Below are positions 54,854 to 64,000 of a stretch of DNA of 64,000 nt, one piece after another. The first letter of the stretch is position 1. Each line of letters begins with the position of its first letter. Under the pieces are notes generated by a model. That model saw only the letters and a program-made list of their open reading frames with translations, made no database searches and had not been told where the DNA came from. The translations under genes and the position numbers were made by a program. The stretch lies in contig OOIN01000001.1 of assembly GCA_900323505.1 (NCBI GenBank), positions 1,736,001 to 1,800,000 on the forward strand, read 5' to 3'. This stretch comes from Ustilago trichophora. Taxonomy: Eukaryota > Basidiomycota > Ustilaginomycetes > Ustilaginales > Ustilaginaceae.

Positions 54854-56149
54854 GACGTGCTCAGCTCCAGCGCCCTGCCCAGCCGACAACTGTTTCGCCT
54901 GGACTTGGAATGCACGCACGGACACCCGACCTTTTTGATTTTTGATTTCTTGGATTTCCACAAGCTAGCTTTGCTGTCACTCCAAAAGGCTCAGCCATTG
55001 TGCAGCTTTGTTGTGATCTCGTTTCGACAGCATTGCCATCACCGAAGCCAAGCGCCTACATTTCTCAAACTACCATATTAAGGTAGGCATCAGGCCGTGA
55101 ACATGGCTTTCAAGTTGCTAATAGCAAAGTATGAGAGAGCACAAGAGACCGAGACATCTCGCATGGTTTTTGAGCTGCCAAACAGCCAACACTCTTCAAG
55201 GCGTCGTTGAGCCTCAGCCACTGTGTTGAATTGGTGAGCAAAGGAAAAGTGGCTGCGGCTTGGAGTCTGGATCTTATGGTTCAACACTTTGAATACAAGC
55301 GAATTGATGCAGTTTGTAACCATTCGACTTTGAACAACCAGCCTCGCCTCGACCTCTCACATCTTTTTGCGCAGGGGGAAAAAAAGGAGGAAAAAAAAAC
55401 AGGACTCGATTCGACTTTACCTGGCTCAAGAGCAGTCAAATTTGGAATTGTTGAGCGAGAACGAGCCAATGAGCAACAGGTCGAGGTTGAGGGGCCAAAG
55501 AGGGTGCTGGCGCGTTCAAATTTGGTCTGCTCGTCTGCCTCAGCAACTCGCCATTGGCCAGGCCAGCAAGAGAGAGGGAGAGAGGGAGAAACAGTCGGCA
55601 GTTGAGCTCCACTTTGGGTCACTAGATCACCCACTCTGCACGCTCCACGCTCCACGCTCCACGGTCAGTCCGCGTCCAGCCCATCACACTCGTCTCCGCC
55701 ATCGCCATTCATTCATTCGCTCACTCCATCATCTCCATCTATACAGCCGCGTCAATCAGGATAGCCTCGTCGTTTTCCCTATTGCGCAACATCTCCACCA
55801 CTTCCCGCATCCTTGCGCTCCTGTCTCTGCACCGCCATCTCTCAACGCATCGCATCTTACGTACCACTGTACACCAGCTCGGCTGCTGTACTCTCCGCAC
55901 GACACTACTCGAAGCTCGAAAGCCCCGTTTGACACGGATCGTTATACCGCACCTCGCTGGCAATCGAACATTCGCTTCGTGTGTCATCTTCACCGACTCC
56001 GCCTCTGCACATCTCTGCAACACCTTGCAGCCGATCAACGGTCTTAGGATACTGTTCCCGCCGCGCTTCCCCTAATCTGCAGCCTTTTCGGACAACCCAG
56101 GCCAGTTACCTGCTGACAACATAAGCTCGGCAGTCGCTCAAACTTGACC

Positions 56150-57647
56150 ATGTCTAACGCGCCACTCAACGGCGTCAAGCTCAACCGTAGGTATTCTCGT
56201 CTCCTGGTGGCTCCCGACAACAACTCAGCCTTGATGATATTTGCAAGCCCCGTCCAGCATCTTCGCGTTTCATACAGCGCAGCCGCTTGCATGGCGTAAT
56301 GGCAAGCTCCTCAAAGGGCGCAAGTGACCCTTCGATGTGCACACAGCGTGCGGAATATGACGATCGAACAAGCAATTCCCACATTTTGGCTCAGGTGGTC
56401 AGAAGAGAACCCATCCCGCTGACCTTTGTTTTTGCCTTCTGCTGCTCTACCGCATCCTCTAACAATTTACAGCGCTCGATGACCCCAACAAGGTGATCAA
56501 GGTCCTTGCTTCGGACGGCAAGAGCGGCGATCAGCGAGAAATCGCCTACACCAACTGCAAGGTCATCGGAAATGGAAGTTTCGGTGTTGTTTTCCAGGCA
56601 AAGCTCGTATCACCACCCGGTTCGGAAGCTACCGAGGGCTCCAGCAAGGAGAGCGATGAGGCTGCTATCAAGAAAGTTTTGCAAGACAAGCGCTTCAAGA
56701 ACCGTGAGCTTCAAATCATGAGGATCGTAAAGCACCCAAACGTCGTCGACCTCAAGGCTTTCTTCTACTCGAACGGCGACAAGAAGGACGAGGTCTTCCT
56801 CAACCTTGTCCTCGAGTACGTCCCAGAGACCGTCTACCGCGCCTCGCGTCACTACGCCAAGCTCAAGCAGACCATGCCCATGCTGCTCATCAAGCTCTAC
56901 ATGTACCAATTGCTACGCAGTCTGGCCTACATTCACTCGATCGGCATTTGCCACCGAGACATCAAGCCCCAGAACCTTCTTCTCGATCCTTCCACCGGCA
57001 TCCTCAAGCTTTGCGACTTTGGTTCTGCCAAGATTCTCATTGCAGGAGAGCCCAACGTCAGCTACATCTGCTCGAGATACTACCGAGCTCCCGAGCTCAT
57101 TTTTGGCGCTACCAACTACACCACCAACATCGACATCTGGTCCACGGGCTGTGTCATGGCCGAACTCATGCAAGGGCAACCCCTCTTCCCCGGTGAGAGC
57201 GGTATCGACCAGCTCGTCGAGATCATCAAGGTGCTCGGTACACCTTCGCGAGAGCAGATCAAGACTATGAACCCCAACTACATGGAGCACAAGTTCCCCC
57301 AGATTCGACCTCACCCCTTCTCCAAGGTCTTCCGTCCTCGCACACCCCCCGATGCCATTGACCTCATCTCGCGTCTCTTGGAGTACACGCCCAGCGCCCG
57401 TCTCACAGCGGTCGAGGCGCTCTGCCATCCCTTCTTTGACGAGCTCCGAACCGGCGAGGTCCGTATGCCCAACGGTCGTGAAATCCCACCTCTTTTCAAC
57501 TGGACCAAGGAGGAGCTGTCGGTTCGACCCGACCTCATCTCGCGACTCGTACCTCAGCACGCCGAGGCTGAGCTTCTCTCGCGCGGTATTGATGTTCACA
57601 ACTTCCAGCCCATTCCGCTCGAATCGCTCAAGGTCACTCTTGACTAA
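56150..57647 (+). CDS. GSK3: Glycogen synthase kinase 3 (Ser/Thr kinase)
   Basis: Exon 1 is 56150-56186 ([12 protein letters not shown] plus one base) and exon 2 is 56473-57647, with a 286-bp GTAGGT...TTACAG intron. The product has 403 residues. Kinase motifs: glycine loop GNGSFGVV from 45, ATP lysine K79 in [15 protein letters not shown] with catalytic D175, DFG 194-196, activation-loop [13 protein letters not shown] with Y210 equivalent to the autophosphorylated Tyr216 of human GSK3beta, and the CMGC insert. Family length is ~400. GSK3 kinases favour primed substrates and act in stress response, development and cell-cycle control. Exon 1 was chosen because it supplies an ATG in frame and a typical short N-tail; the second exon alone begins with GTG and would lack it. 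Confidence 0.94.
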
Positions 57648-58481
57648 GCGACTCTTCGGCGGTAGAACTGGATGGCAGCGGCAACAAGGCGAGCGTCGTT
57701 TGCGGTGGGCTTCTCGGGATCTCCGATGCATTGACGAAAGTGGGCAGTTGACGGATTATGCAGGTGGCTCAGCTGAACGGATTTGGTTGACGTCACCACT
57801 CCGCATCCCTACCTATTCCGAATCTCGTCGGTATCGTCTCCGATTGTTTCCTGCAAAAGGGAGCGCCACAGCCAAAAGGCGCAAGGGCAACTCAGCGACG
57901 CTGCTGCGTGAACCGCCACCAACAAAACAGATGGCAAGGTAAATTGCGAACTACAGACTGCCCTGCCATCTCTCCTCTGGACGGATCATGCAACATCAGA
58001 AAAGAAAAGTAACACTCACACACCCACACACCAGCAAATCATACCGCTCAACAATACTCGGGCACTTTCTTCACTTGTACATACCACATCACCATGCATC
58101 TTTTTCCTTCTTAGCCAAGCGCGACATACCTTAACCTCTCCCCTTCCCCACCTCCTTGTCTTCGGCTGTCGTTATCTTTCTTCCCCCTTTTTTCAAGAAT
58201 TATTTCCATGTGCTGTAGCTCTCATTTGCACTTCTATGCCAACTGATCGAATAAGTGTTTTTATCACATGGCTTGGCGTGCATCACCATGTGCTCAAGGA
58301 GGCTGTGGGATGCGTTGAGCGTTGATTGACCTCGGAAGCAGATTGAAACAACGTTTCATCGTCATGCGCCAACAACGATCGGACGGAGCGATGTAGTACT
58401 TTCAAGGCCAACTTTGACTCGAATTTGAGGACGAGGAAGAATGTATTGAAGGGTGGAAGCGAAGATAGATGCCTCTTGGGG
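57648..58481. other. Intergenic, convergent 3' sides of GSK3 and secreted protein A
   Basis: Presumed 3' UTRs with CA-rich (58014-58034) and pyrimidine-rich sequence; no gene seen. Confidence 0.5.
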
Positions 58482-58952
58482 CTAGAATGTGAGCTTTGGC
58501 AGTCCTTCGCAGACCTTCGGGACTGGTCCTTTATCGACCGTGATGCAGCCTGGCTCAGCGCTGGCCACAAAGTTGACAATTTCGTTGCTGCTGAGCGAGA
58601 GCTCAATACCGAGTCCGGCCTTGGCGAACCATATGGCGGCCTCTGTGCAGTAAATTTCAAAGAAAACAAAACTGGTCAGAACCCCATCAAGTTGCTACGA
58701 TGTTCAAGAACAGAAGTGGCCGAACTGATGCTTACGGTTGGGATGTTCCGGATTGGTGATTACTGGTCCCTGTCCACTATGGCCGACATATGTCTTGGTG
58801 TTGAATTCAATGCAGGCGCGGTAAGTATGAGGGGGAACAGTAGGGTGCTCTCCACATAGGCTCTTGTAATCGTAAGGCTCACCCAAAGGGGTGTCTGCAG
58901 CCACGGCTGAGGCAACGACGAGCAAAAGGATAAGCTTCATGTTGGGATACAT
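58482..58952 (-). CDS. Small secreted four-cysteine protein A (candidate effector)
   Basis: Exons 58952-58736 and 58642-58482, intron GTAAGC...TGCACAG, give 125 residues (or 121 from the second ATG at 58940, which matches the paralogue's length). The signal peptide (KLILLLVVASAVAA) is clear. The mature chain of about 105 residues has four Cys in the blocks YDYKSLCG, YRACIEF, PGCITVD and KVCEG, probably two disulfides, plus a central SGQGPVITNPEHPN segment. It is 5'-adjacent in tandem to a paralogue with identical intron position and phase. I do not recognise the family. Small size, secretion, Cys pairs and tandem duplication are typical of smut effectors acting at the plant interface, but this is inference. 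TATA and conserved promoter motifs lie upstream. Confidence 0.82.
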
Positions 58953-59042
58953 TGCTGCGGTGAATAGGACGATTTTGCAGAATTCTGCGAGTTGAAGGAA
59001 GAGAGATGGAGTAAACAAAGACGGAATCTAGGAGAGCGGCTC

Positions 59043-59049
59043 TAATATA
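59043..59049 (-). promoter_or_regulatory. TATA box of secreted protein A
   Basis: TATATTA on the minus strand, ~90-105 nt before the candidate ATGs; collinear with the TATA of gene B. Confidence 0.5.
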
Positions 59050-59147
59050 TCTCAGCTGCCGACTGACAACTGGCAGCTACAGCTAGCTTGATGAGGTGAT
59101 GAAGTGTCAGTGGTCCTGTGGGTTCGTGGGTTGGGCGCCGGTGGGAA

Positions 59148-59186
59148 GTGGGAAGTGCCACCAGGAGGCCCCACCGTTGATGGTGG
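59148..59186. promoter_or_regulatory. Conserved promoter module A: GTGGGAAGTGCCACC and CCACCGTTGATGGTGG
   Basis: Two words at 59148-59162 and 59171-59186 recur nearly unchanged upstream of gene B while flanking DNA has diverged. Both are inverted repeats (GTGG/CCAC; CCACCGT/ATGGTGG with one mismatch), as expected for binding sites of dimeric regulators. Function is inferred from conservation only. Confidence 0.4.
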
Positions 59187-59387
59187 TGACGAAGCTTGAG
59201 CACACAATCTGTGACTTCTCAACCGTTCATGAGCTGCGACGCGAATCCACTAACAGGCGGTCCACTTGGGGCACAATTCAGAACGTAGATGAGATGTTGC
59301 GAGTATTTAGAAAACAGCGACGGTAACCTGCTTTAACCCGGTACATCACGAGGGAAGTGAGAGTAGATGCCTCTTGAATTGTGTTGG

Positions 59388-59845
59388 CTAAAAGGTGAGT
59401 CTCGGCTGGCCGTCGCAGACCTCGTGGACTGGTCCATTATCGACCGTAACGCAGCCGGACTTCGTGCTGGCTACTAGATTGACTTGCTTAGTGCTCAGCT
59501 GGAGGAAATGACTGTATCCGACCTTTGCGAAATACACGGCGACCTCTTACCTTGCAGTAAACATCAAAGATTGGCTTGTCAGATTTTCATCCAGTTGCTA
59601 ATATTGTCAAGAACAGAAGAGACAGACGTATGCTTACGGGTGGCATTCTCGGGATTATAAATCACTTGCCCTTGTCCGGAGTTACCATGAAGTCCCCCCT
59701 TCAGATCAATGCAAACTCTGAAAGTGCCTTCAGGAGCAGTCGGCGCGAGTCCACAGAGGCTTGCGTAGTCGTAGGGACGACGATCGACGGGGGAGAACAA
59801 GGCAGCCACGGCCGATGCAAAGAAAAAAAAGATGGGAAGCTTCAT
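59388..59845 (-). CDS. Small secreted four-cysteine protein B (paralogue of A)
   Basis: Exons 59845-59638 and 59545-59388 give 121 residues, aligning end to end with protein A: signal peptide (MKLPIFFFFASAVAA), YDYASLCG, FRVCIDL, SGQGQVIYNPENAT, SGCVTVD, EVCDG and an identical LTF end. The intron has a GTAAGC donor in the same place as in A. The acceptor is odd: the region reads GCAAGGTAAGAGG, and only the second AG (59546) restores the paralogue's frame; use of the first AG would cause an early stop. If splicing fails, an 88-residue product lacking the last two Cys results. Probably functional, but leaky splicing or early decay is possible. Same candidate-effector reasoning as for A. Confidence 0.75.
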
Positions 59846-59932
59846 GTTGAGATACAGTCTTGCGGGATGTTGCGAGTCAAGGGGGTTAGTGATGGAAAGA
59901 AAGGAGGAGGGAAAGAAAGTAGGACTGAACTC

Positions 59933-59939
59933 CTATATA
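59933..59939 (-). promoter_or_regulatory. TATA box of secreted protein B
   Basis: TATATAG on the minus strand, ~90 nt upstream of ATG 59845. Confidence 0.55.
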
Positions 59940-60052
59940 CCTTCTGTTGACTCAGAACCAGCACTCGCGATTGGCACCCACCATCAGCTCTATGAGGTGA
60001 CGACGTGTCAATGGGTCAATGGGTAAGAAGAGATGGTGCAGTGGGAAGGGCC

Positions 60053-60091
60053 GTGGGAAGTGCCACCAAGGGTCTCCACCATTGATGGTGG
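60053..60091. promoter_or_regulatory. Conserved promoter module B: GTGGGAAGTGCCACC and CCACCATTGATGGTGG
   Basis: Counterpart of the module at 59148-59186. Here the second word (60076-60091) is a perfect inverted repeat CCACCAT-TG-ATGGTGG. Confidence 0.4.
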
Positions 60092-60256
60092 TGACGCCGC
60101 CCGAGCACAGAAACCGTGGCTTTTCGCCCGCACATATCTTGTGACAAGAATTGACCAACAGGTGCATCAATTGGGGCATACTGTAGATTACGAAAAGGGA
60201 GAATGTGGGTATATAGGAAGCGACAAACGTAACCTGCTTTGACCTGATCGCTAGCA

Positions 60257-61636
60257 TCAGGTGAAGCCGACAACGCTTTCCGGGTGATACGGATGTCTGA
60301 CCAACTCTTCAAAGAGCTCCTTTGGTACATCTCTCGCAAGTGTTACTGTGACGTTGATGATCTTCCTGGCATCTAGCGGTGGGAGGTTGCGAAGCAGCTT
60401 CATCGGGCTGCTGCTGTCCAGCAGATCAACGCGCATGATGTGCAGCTGGGCTACGATGCACAGCACGTTGAAATGAACTCCAAAGGCTAGGAGGAAGTCC
60501 CATAGTTGCAAGACTTCGGGAAGGGGCGGTGTGCAGGCGCAGAGTGTCATCACGCTGGGGAAGGCGTAGATTTCTGCACTGAGGTTTTTGCTCCGGAGAT
60601 GGGTGAAGAGGGGAGGGTCGAGGATCTCCAGGCATCTGTCGAGGAGCTGTGAAGCCAACACACCAATGTGGCAAGGGAGGGGAAGTGGATGAGCTGTCAG
60701 TGACATGATCTAGGCTCGAAACTTGTCAAGCAGAATGCTGTTGAGGATGGCACTTACCTGTAACCCCCTATGCACGCCTGCCAGAGTAGGTTGAACGTAC
60801 AAAGGGCAACAATACTCGATAAACCTACTGAAGCATCGAAACGCTTCCACTTCGCTCTGCAAGGTATACAGAAACGGGGCGGCCAGAACATTCATACCTT
60901 GTACATAGCTAAACTCGTACACCCCACCTCCAACTCCGTCATCCTCTTCACCCTCGCTGTCGTCGGATCTATGGTACTTCCACACGAAAGCATCTAGTAG
61001 CCTGATGAGCTTCTCTTCTCGAACGCGTTCTTTGAAGCCTTGGTCGGTGGCCAAGGTTCGGAAAGTATCGTTGCGGATCTTTTCGTGAGATGGAGATTTG
61101 CCCTTGGCTACGAGAGAGAGGTAAGAGGCAGGGTCGAGCGATCGAATGTCGAGTAGGAGCTTCCATACTATGCTTCTGTAGATGGTGCCTGTGGGTGTGA
61201 GGACAGAATCGGGTGGTAAAGGGGTGGTGACTATCTTGTGCCGGATTCGCGAGAGTGGATCGTTGGCAGAGGGAGAGGGCAGGGAGGAGGCCGTTGAGGA
61301 GGGCGAGTCGAGCAGTCGGTGGGAGGGCTGGCTTCGGCCTCCACCACGGGGGGTGGATGCAGGCGCTCGAGGGGTGCCCCCCCTTCCTCGGCCTGGCGTA
61401 TGTCTTGAGTTCGATGCGTCCACAGAGGTCGAAGATCTTGCAGAGATCCGAGTAGTAGAAGACGACGTCGAAGTGGAAGAAGAAGGATGATGTGACTGCA
61501 TCTGACCAAAAAGCCTCTTCCACTCCCTAGCACTCGTGGACGCTTGATCCTCGCTACTGCTCGTATTGCGGCTCATGCTGCTATCGACCGTACTCGGCGC
61601 CGGAGACGATGAAGCCGCTGTAGATACCTCCGCCAT
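60257..61636 (-). CDS. BUB2: TBC-domain GTPase-activating protein Bub2/Cdc16
   Basis: Exons 61636-60758 and 60646-60257 joined by a GTAAGT...CTTCACAG intron; 422 residues from ATG 61636. The N-terminal ~150 residues are Ser-rich and disordered, longer than in yeast Bub2 (about 300 residues in total). The TBC domain has the arginine-finger motif IRNDTFR (R193) and the glutamine-finger block YVQGMN (Q246), then CFSRFIEYCCPLYVQPTLAGVHRGLQ broken by the intron at its end, and LLDRCLEILDPPLF resuming in exon 2. These blocks match Bub2/Cdc16, the GAP that with Byr4/Bfa1 inhibits the Tem1/Spg1 GTPase and restrains mitotic exit and septation. An acidic loop (SEGEEDDGVGGG) is inserted before the Q-finger strand. 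Confidence 0.92.
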
Positions 61637-62164
61637 GGTGGCTGCACTTTGCGCCGTCTTGATCGGAATTGACCAGCCTTCTCGTGTGATGTGGACGGTG
61701 CGAAAGGTGCGAACGAACAAAACTCAGGAGAAGGTGGTGAAGTGTGGACCCTGAAAGCGCAACGACAACGCGCTCAGAGCAACACTTTTTGCGACAATTC
61801 ATGCAGCTGACACGCGTCACTGCACCGCACTGCGCGGCGTTTTCACTCAACTTGGCTTTCTCGGGTCAATCCTTTCTCAATACTCTAGAGTCCCTTCAGA
61901 ACGGCGCAGCAATGAGGCCAGAAAGTGTATTGGACAGCGTAGAAGTACAAATGACGGAAAAGCTGGGACATGCTAGCAAAACGATTGCGTGGGAGACAGT
62001 AGCTGTGATGTACAGTACATGCTTGTTTGATGAAAGAGACAAAAGGGTATCATGCGAGATGCAGCAAGGGAAGAAGCGTCGGACGGAGTGTACAGATGGC
62101 TGAGATGCAGGGAGCCGGGAGGGACAGATGATGCTAGTTGAAGGCTTTCCAGGCAGAGAAGTCG
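61637..62164. other. Intergenic between BUB2 and the RING-like gene
   Basis: BUB2 promoter and 3' side of the next gene. A near-palindrome ATGTACAGTACAT lies at about 62008-62020. No gene. Confidence 0.55.
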
Positions 62165-63391
62165 CTAGACAAAGACTTCCCATGCGGAAAATTTGCTGTT
62201 GGCTTCTTTGGTGCATCTCTGATCGCACCCCTGGACCGGGCATTCAAAACGTTTGGGTTTTTTGGGCTTCTTGGGAGGCGACTCCGTTGGCGACGGGTCG
62301 GCAACGAGCTGCGTGGCTCGGGTGCGCATGGACGTCCTGGGAGCTTTAGCAGGAGGCTCATCTTCGGGAAGATCCACGGCCTTCGCCTTGCCCTTACCTT
62401 TGGCTAACGAGCATTTTGCGTTGTTCAGCTCTGTCAGACCGCTCAAGCGATCGATGCAGCGTCCGTCAATGACGTGACCGCAGGGCAGCACCCAAATCCT
62501 TTGGTCTCCATTAGCGCCCGTCACCAATGCGTGACGACAGCATGGGCAGATCGGCGTTGTATCGGGCAAGGGGCCGGTGACGACAGCCTTGTCGTCAAAG
62601 TATGTATCGAGGTCGACGGGCGGCTCAATGATGGAATGTGTGAACCCGGGCTGCACCTCATACGGATGAGTCCATTTCGGGTCGTATTCTTGAGGGACCT
62701 TGCGCTCAGTACTCGGCTGAGGTCCGGCGCCTCGGGACTGTATGCCTCGGATCAGATTGCCAAGCAGCTCCATGCTGTACGAAGGACCGAAACCGAAGCC
62801 GCCAAACGAGAATTCGCCGCCTATGCGCGACATGAAGCTGGCATCGGATCCAGTTGTCGTGCTTCCGCCGCTGCGCCGGGCTGCGGTTGTGCTGGATGAT
62901 GGGATCGCTGCGCGTCGTGGTGGCAGAAGCGGATGATACCGGCCCGATGAAGACTGGTCAATGATGCCTGGTCCTTGCGGGATGAGGGATGTGTGTCCAT
63001 GAGGGCCTCGTCCAATGCCGTCGTGAAATCGGAGCGATGGTTGAGCAGTTGTATGGCGACCAGCTGAGGCTGTGGTGCCTGCAGAGAAGGATCTTTGAAG
63101 TGGTTGAAGGCGCCTGACAGGCTCGGATTGCCCGGTGATGGTGAAGCTGGTGTCGTCGTCCTCGTCATCGCTACCAACGACAATAGGTTCCACAGCGCGT
63201 CGAGAGCTGCTTGAGGAGGAAGAGGCTGTCGGAACTATGCGGCCACGTGAGGACGATGATTCACCCTGGCGAGAGCTGGAAGACCAATCAGCGATGTGAG
63301 TGTCGGTCCTGACTGTTGGGGGACGTGGTCGAGCATGCGCGGGCGGCGACTCCTCGGTGAGGTCGATCACTGCGCCAGATGACCGACTCAT
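62165..63391 (-). CDS. RING-like zinc-binding protein with SUMO-interacting motifs
   Basis: 408 residues, single exon. The N-terminus carries AVIDLTEE (7-14) and IVVGSDDEDDD (70-80): hydrophobic cores next to acidic residues, the pattern of SUMO-interacting motifs. A Ser/Gly-rich linker follows, then a Cys/His cluster C282-x2-C285, LPCGHVIDGRC (C304, H306, C312), and after a KGKGKAK-containing linker FECPVQGCDQRC (C384, C389, C393). The spacing resembles a RING split by an insertion and is not canonical. SIMs plus RING suggest a SUMO-targeted ubiquitin ligase such as Slx5/Slx8, Rfp1 or RNF4, which act in nuclear genome maintenance. The link is inference; a non-ligase zinc protein is possible. 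A GTAAGG at the start of the linker resembles a splice donor but the frame reads through. Confidence 0.7.
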   Translation of the reverse strand: MSRSSGAVIDLTEESPPAHARPRPPTVRTDTHIADWSSSSRQGESSSSRGRIVPTASSSSSSSRRAVEPIVVGSDDEDDDTSFTITGQSEPVRRLQPLQRSFSAGTTASAGRHTTAQPSLRFHDGIGRGPHGHTSLIPQGPGIIDQSSSGRYHPLLPPRRAAIPSSSTTAARRSGGSTTTGSDASFMSRIGGEFSFGGFGFGPSYSMELLGNLIRGIQSRGAGPQPSTERKVPQEYDPKWTHPYEVQPGFTHSIIEPPVDLDTYFDDKAVVTGPLPDTTPICPCCRHALVTGANGDQRIWVLPCGHVIDGRCIDRLSGLTELNNAKCSLAKGKGKAKAVDLPEDEPPAKAPRTSMRTRATQLVADPSPTESPPKKPKKPKRFECPVQGCDQRCTKEANSKFSAWEVFV

Positions 63392-64000
63392 GTTATGCGG
63401 GAGGTGGAAGGGTGTACTTGTGATGAGTGTTGGTGGCGGAGGCGCGGAAAGGCTCAGTTAGATGTAGTCTCGGACGCGCTCTGCAAACTCGGGGTTTGCA
63501 CTCAGACCAAAAATGATGTTTGTGGGGCAAGTTGTTGCGACTATCGGAGAGTCGCTCCCGCAGCCCGCTGTTCGGAATGAGCAGTCTTACAAAGCGCTGT
63601 AGCGGGCCGATGGAATTCGGAAGTTGGTGGGGTGCAGCGCAAGACGACACGAGCTGTGAAGCGTTACTTGCGATGCCTTACGGTAGCGAACCAGGCCACA
63701 AGAGACCTGCTTGTCGGATGCAGATGTAAGCTTCAGCAGCAATACATGTGTTGAGTAGCTTGGAGACGTAGTTGGGAGCAAATCGTGTTGACATGGAGAG
63801 ACTTCATTTCTATGCTCCTGAGAAACAAAGTTTTCGGTCACCGAAGCGGTCCTTGCTTTCTCTGCGAAGCTGCGGATTCTGGTCCGCTAGGCAGACAAAA
63901 AGTGGGTTCCGAATGTGGCAACACGGAGATGAGCGGTGGTCGGTCCTTTCGATGAAGCTTGAAGATGTAAGTCAGGGCTAAATGTAATACAATAGAGGTT
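63392..64000. other. Right-edge non-coding sequence
   Basis: Promoter side of the RING-like gene and DNA to the window edge. Open frames are short and unsupported. Confidence 0.5.

Larger units (their letters stand above)
52349..56149. other. ~3.8 kb divergent non-coding region between the tannase and GSK3 genes
   Basis: Contains the tannase promoter, ACTGT repeats near 53488, T-rich (54595-54620) and A-rich (54830-54853; 55379-55400) tracts, and from about 55640 the pyrimidine-rich GSK3 5' leader. Open frames are short, without domains. No gene supported. Confidence 0.5.
58460..59345. repeat. Tandem duplication unit A (gene plus promoter)
   Basis: Gene and upstream region align with unit B (about 59355-60250). 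The similarity starts at GATGCCTCTTG after the stop and ends at AACCTGCTTTAACC upstream, where unit B starts almost at once. The intergenic part is diverged but collinear. Boundaries are approximate. Confidence 0.75.
59355..60250. repeat. Tandem duplication unit B (gene plus promoter)
   Basis: Second copy of the ~0.9 kb unit. Its upstream end (AACCTGCTTTGACC) stops just before the BUB2 stop codon at 60257, so the duplicated block is bounded by that gene. Confidence 0.75.

Noticed and set aside
62165..62400. Possible intron in the RING-like gene (GTAAGG near 62390)
   Set aside because: The reading frame continues through it to a second Cys cluster that completes the domain; no matching acceptor was convincing.
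1..64000. Transposons, CRISPR arrays, rRNA, telomere or centromere repeats
   Set aside because: No reverse transcriptase, transposase or integrase frames, no long terminal or inverted repeats, no spaced repeat array and no TTAGGG tracts were found by reading.

Overview
The window looks like a nuclear chromosome segment of a smut fungus (Basidiomycota, Ustilaginaceae; Ustilago, Sporisorium or Pseudozyma type). The reasons are GC-rich coding sequence, mostly intronless genes with a few short GT-AG introns close to the 5' end, proteins with long Ser/Pro-rich disordered extensions, pyrimidine-rich 5' leaders, and a tandem pair of small secreted four-cysteine proteins of the kind plant-pathogenic smuts carry. 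The species assignment is inference. I found no rRNA, tRNA, CRISPR array or intact transposon.

Layout, left to right: SET9 histone H4-K20 methyltransferase (-, cut by the left edge); a 3.8 kb stretch without a convincing gene; an unknown coiled-coil protein (+, 5580); twin-CX9C mitochondrial protein MIX17 (-, one intron); proteasome ATPase RPT3 (+); pyrroline-5-carboxylate reductase PRO3 (+); Golgi GDPase GDA1 (-); NAD kinase (+); about 6 kb of non-coding DNA and pyrimidine-rich leader in front of a two-finger C2H2 regulator (+, 24310); Sec7-PH Arf exchange factor (+, 28110) convergent with the Sec4 exchange factor SEC2 (-, 33611); a disordered protein whose start codon appears to be split by an intron (+, 37886); glycerol-3-phosphate dehydrogenase with a C-terminal peroxisomal SRL (-, 39945); RCC1 with a 13-nt first coding exon (-, 42482); a three-exon Con-6 microgene (+, 45092); vacuolar alpha-mannosidase AMS1 (+); a secreted tannase/feruloyl esterase (-); GSK3 kinase (+, one intron); two tandem small secreted proteins (-, 58482 and 59388); BUB2 (-, one intron); and a RING-like protein with SUMO-interacting motifs (-, 62165).

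Most genes are housekeeping: secretion and Golgi traffic (GDA1, Arf-GEF, SEC2), nuclear and mitotic control (RCC1, BUB2, GSK3, SET9, RING/SIM), redox and amino-acid metabolism (NAD kinase, PRO3, GPD1) and protein turnover (RPT3). They are not an operon-like set. The accessory part is the 58.4-60.3 kb tandem array of secreted proteins with co-duplicated promoters, together with the secreted tannase and the large regulatory region before the zinc-finger gene.

Gene starts were chosen as the first sensible ATG, and introns were inferred from GT-AG signals plus preserved reading frame. For the tandem pair the intron is also supported by mutual alignment. No transcript data were available.
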